Shown here: positions 20,456 to 37,235 of the stretch, piece by piece
How positions within the stretch are numbered: the first letter of the stretch is position 1
Layout: every line of letters starts with the position of its first letter
Assembly (NCBI RefSeq): GCF_000740895.1
Contig: NC_025262.1
Coordinates: 1,666,001 to 1,730,000 of the forward strand
DNA: 64,000 nucleotides
DNA from: Theileria orientalis strain Shintoku
Taxonomy: Eukaryota; Apicomplexa; Aconoidasida; Piroplasmida; Theileriidae
Direction: 5' to 3'
Translations under genes and position numbers: made by a program
The notes under the pieces: generated by a model
Seen by the model: only the letters and a program-made list of their open reading frames with translations
Database searches by the model: none
What the model was told of the DNA's origin: nothing

Positions 20456-21966
20456 AGAGGCTTAGGTTCATCTGGTGGTCGCTCTTCTTTAGGTTTTTCT
20501 GGAGGTTTGGCTGGTGGAGGTTCAGGAGGTTTAAATTCAGGGTCAATTAATATTTGATGAGCATACCACCTAACTGTCGTTAATTCAGTTAAACAAGCAC
20601 AGTATTTGTCAATTTTTTTTAATTTATCCTTTAATTTTTCCAACAATTCTCTTTCGCGGTCGCCTCCTGGTCCTTCCGGAACAGGTTCTTTAAATTCAAA
20701 ATTAAACTCCATCCAATCTTCAAATCCATAGTTACCCTTAAAGTGATAAGCTTTCTTAGTATTACCTGCTCTACCATCAGAAAAGAATACAATTAAAAAA
20801 GGTTCTGTATCATCTTTACCTCTGGCTTTCAAGTAATACACGTGAACAGTATTTGTCGTAAATGTATTGTTAAAATTTCCTATCTGTTGTTTCTGTCTTG
20901 CATATAGGAAGAGGGGGTTATCGTTATTTTTAAATTTGTAAATGTATTTAATATAAACTTTTGTACTCGTTTCATTTGTAACTTCAACACCTGTGTATGT
21001 CGCCTTAGCATCAAGAAGAACGGTGTTACCTTTTTGGAGACCGGTTTTTATAGTACTTAATTGTTTCTCCAAACCTGCATTGTCATTGTACTCGATTTTT
21101 TCTTCAGCCCACCAACACCCTTCTTGATCCATTCTTTTAAGGCATATGTCTTTATCACGCAAATCAATGAACTCCATGTATAAAGCAGTATACTTATTCT
21201 CACTCTCTTTTTCATAGTATACTATAATTCCATCAAAAAAGTGATCTTTAACTGAAGTTAGACAATAAGGATCAATTAATTTTTTGGTATCTTTAGCAGT
21301 ATGTTCTTTACAACCATTTTTTTCAAGGTGTTTGGATATATCTATAGTTTCATTATGATTAAATATACAATTGCAATTCAAAACAGATTTTTGGCCCTTT
21401 GGTTTGTAAATAATACGGTATTTCTTTTTTCCTTTGTCTATTTCATGTTGTATTACTTCTACATCATTAGTACTCTCGTCTCCAACAGCTAATTTTATCG
21501 TCTTGTTCAAATTCAAGTTCCTATATTGTTCCTTTAATTTCGCGACCAGACCACCGGTAAACGTATATTCGGTTATGTTTGAAGCCCAATCCCATCTCGC
21601 ATATCTTAGACTATTAAATTCACATTTATATGGGTCGGTACCATCTGTAACAAAAGAAACGACTAATGGATTATCTGGTGCTAAAACTGAATAATACACT
21701 TCGACCCTTTTGGCAACTTGATTGACTCTTGGAGAACAATAACCAAAGATGTATGATGAGTCAGAAACCCCCCCTTTACTATCATATAGGTAAATATCAA
21801 AACCGGTTGGAGCCTTTCCGTTATAGTTAAAAGTGTAAGTAACAACTTCAAAGTCAATTGACCCTGAAACAAGCTTTTTGGAAGGTGTAATGTCACATCC
21901 GTTTTGAGAGCATTCTTTGTCCTTCTCCTTTAAATAAACGTAAAGATAAGATTGACGTGCTCCCAT
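20344..21966 (-). CDS. Variable-family protein (MGARQS start, C-terminal TM)
   Basis: This is a single exon of 540 residues. It starts M-G-A-R-Q-S (N-myristoylation-like). The module order matches the neighbouring copy: VEVYYSVLAPDNPLVVSFVT, then IIVYYEKESE...ALYMEFI, then VHVYYLKARG...PFLIVFF. These are followed by CACLTELTTVRWYAHQILI, a proline/glutamate-rich neck and the same membrane anchor and tail as the 17822 gene. The ectodomain is strongly diverged from its neighbour while the anchor is almost identical, which is the pattern expected for an antigen family under diversification with conserved targeting. The palindromic element lies 286 nt upstream. Its topology is unknown; myristoylation would put the N-terminus on a cytosolic face. 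Confidence 0.82.
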   Translation of the reverse strand: MGARQSYLYVYLKEKDKECSQNGCDITPSKKLVSGSIDFEVVTYTFNYNGKAPTGFDIYLYDSKGGVSDSSYIFGYCSPRVNQVAKRVEVYYSVLAPDNPLVVSFVTDGTDPYKCEFNSLRYARWDWASNITEYTFTGGLVAKLKEQYRNLNLNKTIKLAVGDESTNDVEVIQHEIDKGKKKYRIIYKPKGQKSVLNCNCIFNHNETIDISKHLEKNGCKEHTAKDTKKLIDPYCLTSVKDHFFDGIIVYYEKESENKYTALYMEFIDLRDKDICLKRMDQEGCWWAEEKIEYNDNAGLEKQLSTIKTGLQKGNTVLLDAKATYTGVEVTNETSTKVYIKYIYKFKNNDNPLFLYARQKQQIGNFNNTFTTNTVHVYYLKARGKDDTEPFLIVFFSDGRAGNTKKAYHFKGNYGFEDWMEFNFEFKEPVPEGPGGDRERELLEKLKDKLKKIDKYCACLTELTTVRWYAHQILIDPEFKPPEPPPAKPPEKPKEERPPDEPKPLPVWLIVGCVAAGVVLIVTSVVVYGIYWYNTTIKLLT

Positions 21967-22115
21967 CTCGTAATGTCAAATCTACCAAGTTATTGATGCG
22001 ATTAATACACTAAATTTAGAGTTGCGATAATAGCTCAGTTTTACAATATTGAAGGTATATTTAAACATTGTTATATCGATTAAAAAAGCTCGTTAAATCT
22101 AATTTGTTCAAACTC

Positions 22116-22768
22116 AGACAAACAATATTGTACAGAAACAGATAAATCCTTTCATTTAGGATTCTACAATTATTATAATACAGCTGGTCTAACAGATAGT
22201 GAATAAGCAATAAAAATACCAGCAAAAGTGAGTATTACAAATCTAGAGGTAGTCAAACCAGCACGCAGCTGGCGACAACAATAACATTTATATATATGAC
22301 ATATTAATACAAAAGAGTATTATTTTTATATATCAAACAATTACATAACGAATTCCATGATATATAAAAATAAATAACTGATCTATGGCATTGTGAGTAG
22401 ACCAGAGGGGAGTGAGGTCTGACTAAACAAGTAAATTCATTGTGTATGGTTTAAACAGATAATTATGCTATTTATAAATGATTTGGTCGACATGCATCCA
22501 TTGTTTAATATATATTTTACCGAATATGAGTAATTAGCGATCTCTGTGCATAGGCGCCCCCACCCATATCACAATTATGACCCAAAATAAGAGAATTATG
22601 GTAGCTAGTACCCCAAATACGTATTCAAACATTACACATTTACCTAATATATAATAAGTAACAGTCAGACATAAAAATATGTATCATCAATGACTAATCA
22701 TTCTGGTATAATACACTGGCCAAATCAGAATTGACCATATACCTAATAGTGATAAACTTAAAAGGAAC
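22116..22768. repeat. Upstream duplicated block, copy A2 (about 650 bp)
   Basis: Partner of 16690-17343. The two copies are in the same orientation about 5.4 kb apart, with only scattered substitutions visible. Confidence 0.85.
22252..22276. promoter_or_regulatory. 25-nt palindromic upstream element, copy 3
   Basis: Same as the other two copies except that one G in the outer arm is A (GTCA instead of GTCG), which would lose one base pair. It lies 286 nt upstream of the ATG at 21966. Confidence 0.55.
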
Positions 22769-22829
22769 TTGATACTTTTTATTATATCGTTGATTGAGCT
22801 TTAAACTTGAATATATCGAATAAAAACAT

Positions 22830-24494
22830 TTATTTTTTAAACTTTGCGATGATGCTTGTTTGACTGATCAGCTTTGATTTATATAGTGAAAAGACTCTCT
22901 TGTAGCTAGTGTTTAGCTTCAGTTGCGATATTCTGTACCTCTTAAACAGGTAATTTGACAGCTTTCCCTTAAACAGCTCCCTCTTCTCCTCTATTAGATT
23001 GTTATCGCAATTGATCAAATCATCACCCAAAGGTTCATCATCCCTAGTAGCGTTGATAATATCCAAGTTGCTTATATTCAATTTAATTAAATTATCTTCA
23101 CCAACATCCAATTTAACCTCATTAGCTGCACATTTAGTTAAATTTAGAGAATGATTATCAGTTACAGGAATCTTGATGGGTGTTAATCCAACTAGTTTGT
23201 ACATAAAACTTGGCTCAATTGCCATATTTTCATTTTTTGCATCATTATTACTGTCGGTCTTATCACCTACATTTATTTTAGAAGCTATTTTGCCATCATC
23301 TATGGCCATATCAGTGGTAACATAACCAGCATGGCCACTGGTAAGACGACTAATAACCTTATTGGTAATCCTATCAACGCTACCAGCAGTATGTGCACCA
23401 ATGGAGCCAGTAGCCCTACCAGTTACCCTGTTACTATTATTGACCTTAGCTTTTGGAAAGTTATCGACAGCCTGTTTTACACTGGAACTTTCATTATTAA
23501 CAATCTTTATTTCGGATATATAATCAGTTAATATTTGGCGTAACTGATCTAAATTCTGTAATTTGGTTGAACTAATTGGAATAATAGGAAACAGCTGGTG
23601 TTTAAAAATATTTAGTTGATTTCTAATAACCTGTATCTTCTTAGTCAACTCAATGGGCTTAATTAGGTCACACTTGTTTAGTACTATTAGGAACTTTAAC
23701 TTGTTATGGTTGCAGTAATTAATCAGTTCCAAGTCATCATTAGTTAGTCCCCTATGCCTACGTAATAATTATAGTACTGAGTCAACATACGAGTCCAGTA
23801 AGATGACAGTGAGAACAAGATTGTTGCGATACTTTAAATACGATAAACAAAATTCTATCATTCTAGTTTCATTGATGTCACTAGTTTTATCAACATTTGC
23901 GTCTGAATCAGCTAAAGTAGCATTAGAATAACCAGGCATATCGACCAAAAGCACAATTCCAGGGCTTCCAACCTAAGTAACTGTTGATCAATTCTCCAAA
24001 TACCCGGTAGAAGTGTAATTTACTGGTCTTAACTTGCGTTCTACACAAGTTACTCTTATTTAAAATTGCGTTTATTAGGCTCGATTTGCCAACTTTGTAA
24101 CTGCCATACACACAAATCTAAAGTCATTTTAATACTCAAACTCAATTACACAATTTAACTGACTGTAATTATATAAATTAAGTTCTAGTTAAAATACCTC
24201 GGGTATATTAGAATCCGGCAGTTGATTAGAGTTAACTGATGTTGATATTAACTTAACTTTGGGCTTCAATTTATTAAATATTAGAGGAGACAGTTTATTT
24301 AATTTGTTTTTATATTTATAGAATTTTATCTCATCTTTCGTGGTAGCCTTTCCTAAATTAAATCATTGGTAATCACTAACAATACCTATTCTATTTAGTA
24401 ATATTTCGTTAAGTATATTCTCTGAAAATTTTATCCTTATTAAATTACCATTGGTTTCAGCTTTATTTAGCAACAATTTATTAAACATTAACAT
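22830..24494 (-). CDS. EngB/YihA-type GTPase with long C-terminal extension, 5 exons
   Basis: I read exons (minus) 24386-24494, 24198-24352, 24004-24117, 23791-23972 and 22830-23757, giving 495 residues. After an 88-residue N-terminal region come IPEICVYGSYKVGKSSLINA (P-loop, G1), VDMPGYSNATL (G3, D-x-P-G-Y is typical of the EngB group), LLDSHRGLTNDDLELI, and LIVLNKCDLIKP (G4, N-K-C-D instead of N/T-K-x-D with alanine). The usual EngB protein is about 200 residues; here a roughly 200-residue Asn/Asp-rich extension follows. EngB GTPases act in large ribosomal subunit assembly, so an organellar (apicoplast or mitochondrial) role is likely but inferred. The introns are about 30-80 bp. The start is the first ATG in the open first exon; an upstream exon cannot be excluded. 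Confidence 0.8.
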
Positions 24495-24618
24495 ATTATA
24501 TATACTAAACGAAATGTGTAGCTGATGGGGAAGCAAATGTGAAATAATAGTAATTACTTTGTTCAATATGTTATTAGTACCATTAAATCAGTATATTTAA
24601 TTGTTTATATAAATAAGA

Positions 24619-25009
24619 ATGAATAAAAAATACACATTCGAAGACAGCATGAACGCTATGGATAGAAATGAAGCTTCAGATCCTTGCAGTTCACAATGGA
24701 TGCTGGTAACCTTTTTATTTTTAATTATCATTAATTATCCCATTTAGTTGTGGACATATGGAGCCTATATTCAGGAGAAGCCTACGATTGAGGAGAAAAA
24801 AGCTTTAGAAATCTTTTATAAAACTATTCCGGATCTATGTACAAATAAATGCTACAACACATTCTTAACAAACTTCCCTCCAAAGTTGTTTATTGCATAA
24901 TTAACAGTTATTTAGAGTGGAAACGAGAAGAAAATTAATGGGCTGGATACAAACAGCCGAAAACTCATGTAGAATACAAAATGGTTTAAAAACGAGACCA
25001 TTTAAGTAA
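24619..25009 (+). CDS. Small Erv1/ALR-like sulfhydryl oxidase-related protein, 3 exons
   Basis: I read exons 24619-24705, 24748-24884 and 24916-25009, joined in frame, giving 105 residues. The segment W-T-Y-G-A-Y-I-Q-E-K-P-T-x-E-E-K-K is very like the start of the Erv1/ALR fold (W-x-x-L-H-x-x-A-A-x-x-P-E-K-P-T-x-E-E-K). A cysteine pair follows (D-L-C-T-N-K-C). Then comes R-R-K-L-M-G-W-I-Q-T-A-E-N-S-C, where canonical members have W-x-x-x-x-H-N-x-V-N. Two oddities: the pair is CxxxC rather than CxxC, and the FAD-contacting His-Asn is Glu-Asn. It could be a diverged or inactive paralog working in mitochondrial intermembrane-space disulfide relay, or an unrelated small helical protein. It was too fragmented to appear as a long ORF. 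Confidence 0.5.
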
Positions 25010-26061
25010 TTTTCATTTAATTTTAACTATTAGACCATTTAAGTTATACTATTTGTAAATAACATATTTTAATCTTAAACTAATTAATACAAATATATCT
25101 ATGCCATTTAACATTAAGTTAATTTAGTTATAAAGAATTGCTGAGGCGATGGAGATACCCAGATGGGTATTTGTAAATTTTAAATTCTAGTGTATAATAT
25201 TATAAAAGATGTGTGCTATTACATCCCTAGATAATATATAAACAAGTGTTGATGTGGAAGTCAGGGTGGATTCGTAAGCATGATAATAGCAAATGTACCT
25301 TAGAAATATAAAATCAACAAAGTCAAATAAGGGTAATTATATTGCATTATATAAACTAATAGGTTTCGCCGGGATTCGAACCCGGGTTAATGGATTCAGA
25401 GTCCATGGTGATAGCCACTACACTACGAAACCCCGGTATAGACGTCGAATTTTTAACTTATATGATTGAACATAATAAAAACCAACCAGTTGAAATTAGA
25501 ATAGAAGTAAAGTAAAAATTCTGAACTTGAAATTTAACTAAGTATATAAATAACCAATTACATGTTTACACATTCCAACTATAATGATGAAGAGAATCAT
25601 TAATAAAAACAGAAAAAATACAAATCAAACATTAATTTAGGAAACTTTTAATATAAAATATAGTTATTCTTAATTAGTTAATTATTTGTATTGAATAAAA
25701 CAAAGGTATCAAGTTGATGGTATAGAGGCGGTAAAAAAAACATAAAGTACCTAAAACACTAAAAAGATAGCGAGTTAAACAAAAAAGAGAGTAAACATGA
25801 ATAAATTAGTAAATAATATGTTAAGAAGTTAAATAAAGCAACATAACAAGTGTATGAATTCAACACATACAAAAAAAGTAAATTGATGAAATATTGAATA
25901 GCGATATCTATCAACAAATGGTTTGTAATCATTCATATGGTAAATAGGGCAAAAAAACGGAAACGAGATCACACAATACAAAAAAATCTAATTAAACCAA
26001 TATGGTGCAATTGAATTCCAAATATGGCATAGTTTTATTGAATTTATAAATACATTTTAAA
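25010..26061. other. AT-rich intergenic region containing a tRNA gene
   Basis: Apart from the tRNA at 25362-25432 I see no gene. The A-rich tract near 25730-25990 has no open frame of note. Confidence 0.5.
25362..25432 (-). tRNA. tRNA-Gln (anticodon CUG)
   Basis: The minus strand folds as a complete cloverleaf: 7-bp acceptor stem (GGTTTCG with CGAAACC), D arm, anticodon stem ATGGA/TCCAT around loop CTCTGAA (anticodon CTG), and T arm with GGTTCGAATCC. No intron. CCA is not encoded, as expected for a nuclear eukaryotic gene. Confidence 0.95.
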
Positions 26062-27359
26062 ATGACTGTTACGCCCGTAGACGTATTAGAACAGAAAAAG
26101 AATCACGAATATGATGATCCGATTTTGGATTCCATTTTTATACCAGATTATGTAAAGGACTTTAAACCGACACCAGATGTGATTCAAACGGTAAGTTTTA
26201 ACATTAAATTCGCATTAAAATGAATCAGAAGTAACAATAAGAGTAAATAATAGGTATTTATAATTCATTATACCCTAAATTTGTGCATAATAGCACTAAG
26301 TAATGAGTCTGCAACAATAATGAATGATGTAGAAGTTTAAATGTGGGACGAACGTTCGATTTATATTCAATAACGTAGAATTCAGCGATTTTGAAAAGGA
26401 GCATATTCGCAATTTTAAAATTTTTGCAACACAGAGACTAGACGGCCCTCAGCTGGAGGCAGCGGCAGCAGTGGAATCCTACCACAGGAGGTTCAAAAAC
26501 ACAGTCTTCGGAACGGACGGATACATACTGAGATACCTGATCAGCAACGCATACAACTACGCCAATGTTTTGAACGATATGTACAACCACCTCAAATGGA
26601 GGAAGAGTACACTGCCAATAAGAAGAGTGGACGTGGAAAGCGAACTTGTAAGTCAATATTTATAAGAATAGGTTTTTAACAACTCGAGATTTAGTTAATC
26701 TAATTATGTTTCAAACATATACGAGATAATGTCATAGCTATTTAAGGCAAGATAGGAGTACTCAGACCTAGTATTTGTAACTTCTAGATGTGTATTAACA
26801 CGGGAGTCCCATGTAATGGGCACAGTAGCCATTGACTTACATCGAGTAATAAAAAATAACGTAGGCAAGAGGGTTTGTGTATATACACGGAAGAGACAAA
26901 TGTATGAGACCAATCATAATCATAAGATGTAACTCAATGCAAGCATGTGAACACGAGTCAATACTGAAGACAATATACTTTGTGCTGGAACTGTGCATAG
27001 AAAAACTGCTCATACCAGGACAAATAGAACAGTGGAAAGTCATCATCGACCTAGACGGAACAAACCTGTTCAACATACCAGGCTCACTGCTTAAGCAAAT
27101 AGCAAAATCACTATCTGTAAACTATAGAGCAAGACTCTCTAAGCTGTACATCATCAACGCACCATACCTAATCTCAGTGATATGGAACATAGTCAAGAAC
27201 GTAATACCCAAAATCACACAAGAAAAAATAGTCATCTCATCAGGAAAAAACACAAAAAAACTACTGGAAATAGCACTGCCATCCCAACTGGAACAGAAGT
27301 ACGGAGGGAAGGCACCAAACGTTAAGATGTTCGACATGCCAATCATGCCAGAACTATAA
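26062..27359 (+). CDS. Sec14-like CRAL-TRIO lipid-transfer protein, 3 exons
   Basis: I read exons 26062-26190, 26333-26647 and 26865-27359, giving 312 residues. The N-terminal part includes DGYILRYLISNAYNYANVLN (CRAL-TRIO N-like helices). The CRAL-TRIO core follows: GFVYIHGRDKCMRPIIII; the VIIDLDG strand; KLYIINAPYLISVIWNIVKN; and a terminal LLEIALPSQLEQKYGGKAPN, matching the E-x-L-P-x-x-x-GG end of Sec14 domains. These proteins bind phospholipids or other lipids and move or present them between membranes. No signal peptide. In the second intron other acceptors exist, but only CGTAG at 26860-26864 keeps the frame. It is a plus-strand gene upstream of, and independent of, the SNF2 gene. Confidence 0.88.
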
Positions 27360-27888
27360 TATAATCTCTAAATAAAAGTATATGATAGAAATAAGTAGAT
27401 AAATAGAGTATAAATAAGTTGAAAAAAAGAAAAAGAAAGTAAATATGATGTTAGGAGAGAAGGATTGGAAGAAATAGAGATGGAAAGAGAGAGAAAAAGA
27501 AAATAAAAAATATATGTAGAAAACATATATATGAGTAACTAAAGTAATGTATGTGTGTAAAATATAAAATTAAAGTGAATAGTGAGATAATGAAAAGATG
27601 AAAAAGATTCCGATGTGGTGTAAGCAATGTGTAAGGAATTTTATAAAATAACTTTGTATATGTGTGTATAATAAGATGTTTTGTACCATAAGTGTATTAA
27701 AATACAGAATTAATTTTAATGTTTAAATAAGAGAGTAAAATAAAAGGGGAAAAAAGTAAAAATTAAATAATAATTAAAAAGGTGTGATGATAATTGAAAA
27801 AAATGAATAGGAAATTAAAAATTGAGTGATTTTGAAAGGAAAAAATAAAAATAAAAATAAGTGGAGTGAAAAGGAGGAGAAGAGATAA
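27360..27888 (+). other. Purine-rich intergenic region
   Basis: It is A/G-rich on the plus strand, with several GAGAGAAAAAG runs. It probably holds the 3' UTR of the Sec14 gene and the promoter of the SNF2 gene. No ORF seen. Confidence 0.4.
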
Positions 27889-34700
<6,812 letters not shown>

Positions 34701-34825
34701 AAGGGTAAAAAAGGTAATATAGTGTAGTAAATGTATGTATTATAGAAGAGTGGAAGATTGAAAAGAGTGGAATAAGTTTGAAAGAAAAGTGTAAGGAAAT
34801 TAGTAACGTTGATAAAAAGGAGGGG

Positions 34826-35314
34826 TCACCTCACTAAAAGTAGAAGCAGCATCAGAAACAGAGCCACCCTAGGTATAATACTATTTGCGTCAGAATGCGA
34901 TCGTATTATTATGTTTAGCTTGCCGTCATTGAAACTTATGTTTAGGTCGTCGTTGACCATGATAGTTAGCATTTTAGGGTCTTCGGCCTCGACAATGCGG
35001 CCCTTGCCAGCGACGGAATCGCGAATGTTTGCCACGTTGTCGCCACTGTCCTTAAGAAGTCGATTTATGTCACTGTTGCTGTTTTTAATGGAGGTTCTGC
35101 TGCTGTTGTTTGAGTATTCGTTCAACTCGTTGATGCTGACCGCAGAGTCAGTTATGCAGTCCTCCAAAACATTTAGAACATTTCTGTCGCTGAGCTTTTT
35201 AGAATCTTTTATCCTTTTCAGCTCGTTCTTGACCACGGACATGTCCACGGAATCCTCCATGAGCTCCATAGACGATAACAGTTCCACTTCGGCGCTGCTA
35301 TTAATACCAGCCAT
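34826..35314 (-). CDS. Unrecognised 162-residue protein
   Basis: The first in-frame ATG is at 35314 (M-A-G-I-N-S-S-A-E). The upstream extension of the open frame uses non-ATG codons. The protein is acidic and Ser/Asn/Leu-rich with coiled-coil-like heptads (VVKNELKRIKDSKKLSDRN). It has a possible folded end (KMLTIMVNDDLNISFNDGKL) and terminates in a hydrophobic run (IPRVALFLMLLLLLV). That run could be a tail anchor, or read-through into an intron, because TTTTAG followed by TGAG lies just before the stop. An antisense open frame of similar length exists but lacks an early ATG. It is convergent with the SNF2 gene. No family recognised. Confidence 0.5.
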   Translation of the reverse strand: MAGINSSAEVELLSSMELMEDSVDMSVVKNELKRIKDSKKLSDRNVLNVLEDCITDSAVSINELNEYSNNSSRTSIKNSNSDINRLLKDSGDNVANIRDSVAGKGRIVEAEDPKMLTIMVNDDLNISFNDGKLNIIIRSHSDANSIIPRVALFLMLLLLLVR

Positions 35315-35984
35315 TACACCTTTAAACACACATAACCTAGACGCTCTCTTCTGTTTATGATATTGCGGTATATGGTACACTTTTTGTGACGATTACGATT
35401 TTAATACAAGTATGCTTGGAAATTAGAAAGCAACGGGTACACACTATGCCCTGGTAAGAAAATTAGCAAATTGGGCAACAAATAGGCCAAGTGAGATACA
35501 AAACAAGCAAGTTAGACAATTTTGAAAAGTTAAGGGTTTCTTGGAGACTTTCCCCTCAAATGTACTAAGTGCCGCAGATAATAAAAAATGAAAGAATTAA
35601 CGCTTCAGGAACAATTAGAGATTTTTATGGCTTAATTTAAACAGCAATGTGGTAAACTACTGCTGCGGTTACTTTAATGTTGATTAAATTTTTCGACGAG
35701 ACTCATAATGAAGTCATGGGAGACGTAGAACGTCTACATCTGAAAACCCCTAAAACTTCCTCTATTCTAAGACTTCCACCGTTAATTGTGTTATACAATA
35801 ACTATGTATCATGTAATTGCTATAACTATATAAATGTGTGGCTTTCTAAATTATATTTGACCAGAACGTATGGTGGTGGTTAAAGTTAATGATACACAAT
35901 CGTCAACATACAATAGAAATAAAAAAGAAATGTTCTAAAATGTGCACTAATTAAAAGAAAATAATAGAAAACAACGTATAATTA
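35315..35984. other. Intergenic region between two minus-strand genes
   Basis: It contains one short plus-strand ATG frame (35677-35883, 68 codons) without recognisable features. Otherwise nothing is seen. Confidence 0.4.
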
Positions 35985-37235
35985 TTAAATTGATTGGTTT
36001 GTTGAGAGATTCCTAAGTAATATGGATGACCTTTGCAGGAGCATCTGCAGCCTCTTCGTTCCCGCGTTGTAGGGGTCCATAAAAGGCTTAACCATGTAGG
36101 TCGGTAGACTTTGAATTCGTTTTAAGATCCTGGTGCTCACTGCTTCAAATTTGTAATGCTTGCAGTACGGAGGAATGGGCAGGCCTGAGGCAGAGCGCTC
36201 ACTTTCTTCCAAGTCTTCACCGTCGTTAAGCACCTTGGTCTTCCTGATATTGCTACCAATAATCGTTTTACTGCCACTGCTGGTGCTGGGCCCACTGCTA
36301 CTGCTGGTGCTGGGCCCACTGCTACTGCTATTTGAATTATCAGGAGCAGTACTGGTAATATTGGCAACACCAACAGTGACAGTAATATCGGTGGTGCCAA
36401 ACATATCAGCGACACTGGCTTTATCGGCATCAGTATCACTTTTGTCAGTGGGATCTTCGTCAGTGTCAGTGTTGCGATTGGTCTTAAGCCTCTTAATTCT
36501 GCGAACAGTGCCAGTACCTCCAATGACAGCCGTACTTGTAACAGCGGTGGTAGCGCTAGTAGCGGTGGAGCTAGTGGCAGATCCGGAGGTTGTGAAAAAC
36601 TTTCTTAAGTTATCGATTGTGTTTTGGTTCCTTGAGGCCTCGCCCGTGGGCAAGTTGACCCTGGTTGAGGCCTCCTCGGCCCTTGGGGGCTGCTCATCGT
36701 CGTCGTTGCCAACGTTGGCTTTCAGAATAACGTTCCTAATATAGTGGTGTTCTATTTCCTTCTTCCTCTGTTCTCTGACGTCCTCGGGTGCGAGCTCGAG
36801 AGTGTCAGCCCTAATCAGCTCCAAAATCGACATCCTCTTGAGTAAAATCTTCTCCCGTAACTCCGAGTTGCTTTCCCTCTTTATATTTGAGCATATTTCA
36901 AATATCTTCCTCTTAAGAGTTCTACTATTTCCCGAGTACTCGTCGTAGCACAAATCGCATATTTTGTCACTTATATTCCTTACATAGGCCTTGGATTTCT
37001 CGTCATCCATATGGGTCAATTTTGCGATAAAATCAGGGTTTAATCTGCTATATTTGCTCCCGTTAGAGTCCAAATCAGGCTTGAGCTCTAAAAACGACTT
37101 TAACAGAGCCTCCTGTATCTTGGATCCGTACACTTTCCGAAGTTTAACCTTTTCATACTCACTATAGTCTGAATACTTCGGATAAGTGATAACTCCATCA
37201 TCAGTAAATTCTATTTTCAATCCCCTAGTCCTCAT
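35985..37235 (-). CDS. TFIIS central-domain protein without zinc ribbon
   Basis: This is a single exon of 416 residues starting at the ATG at 37235 (M-R-T-R-G-L-K). Residues about 90-190 match the TFIIS central (TFS2M) helical domain: SDKICDLCYDEYSGNSRTLKRKIFEICSNIKRESNSELREKIL, then LAPEDVREQRKKEIEHHYIRN. This domain contacts RNA polymerase II in TFIIS and in PHF3/SPOC-type regulators. Residues about 190-355 are Ser/Thr/Ala-rich low complexity. The C-terminal 60 residues (PIPPYCKHYKFEAVSTRILKRI) look structured. The TFIIS zinc ribbon with its R-S-A-D-E-P loop is absent, so transcript-cleavage stimulation is not expected. A polymerase-binding regulator in transcription or RNA processing is the likely role. 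Confidence 0.75.
   Translation of the reverse strand: MRTRGLKIEFTDDGVITYPKYSDYSEYEKVKLRKVYGSKIQEALLKSFLELKPDLDSNGSKYSRLNPDFIAKLTHMDDEKSKAYVRNISDKICDLCYDEYSGNSRTLKRKIFEICSNIKRESNSELREKILLKRMSILELIRADTLELAPEDVREQRKKEIEHHYIRNVILKANVGNDDDEQPPRAEEASTRVNLPTGEASRNQNTIDNLRKFFTTSGSATSSTATSATTAVTSTAVIGGTGTVRRIKRLKTNRNTDTDEDPTDKSDTDADKASVADMFGTTDITVTVGVANITSTAPDNSNSSSSGPSTSSSSGPSTSSGSKTIIGSNIRKTKVLNDGEDLEESERSASGLPIPPYCKHYKFEAVSTRILKRIQSLPTYMVKPFMDPYNAGTKRLQMLLQRSSILLRNLSTNQSI

Larger units (their letters stand above)
21967..22829. other. Upstream region of the third array gene
   Basis: It contains the third palindromic element (22252-22276) and duplicated block A2 (22116-22768). No coding exon. It ends 3' of the EngB-like GTPase gene, which is on the same strand. 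Confidence 0.6.

Noticed and set aside
34840..35360. Plus-strand protein opposite the 34826-35314 gene
   Set aside because: The open frame starts without ATG, its composition is leucine/serine-rich as expected for the antisense of the minus frame, and no domain is visible.
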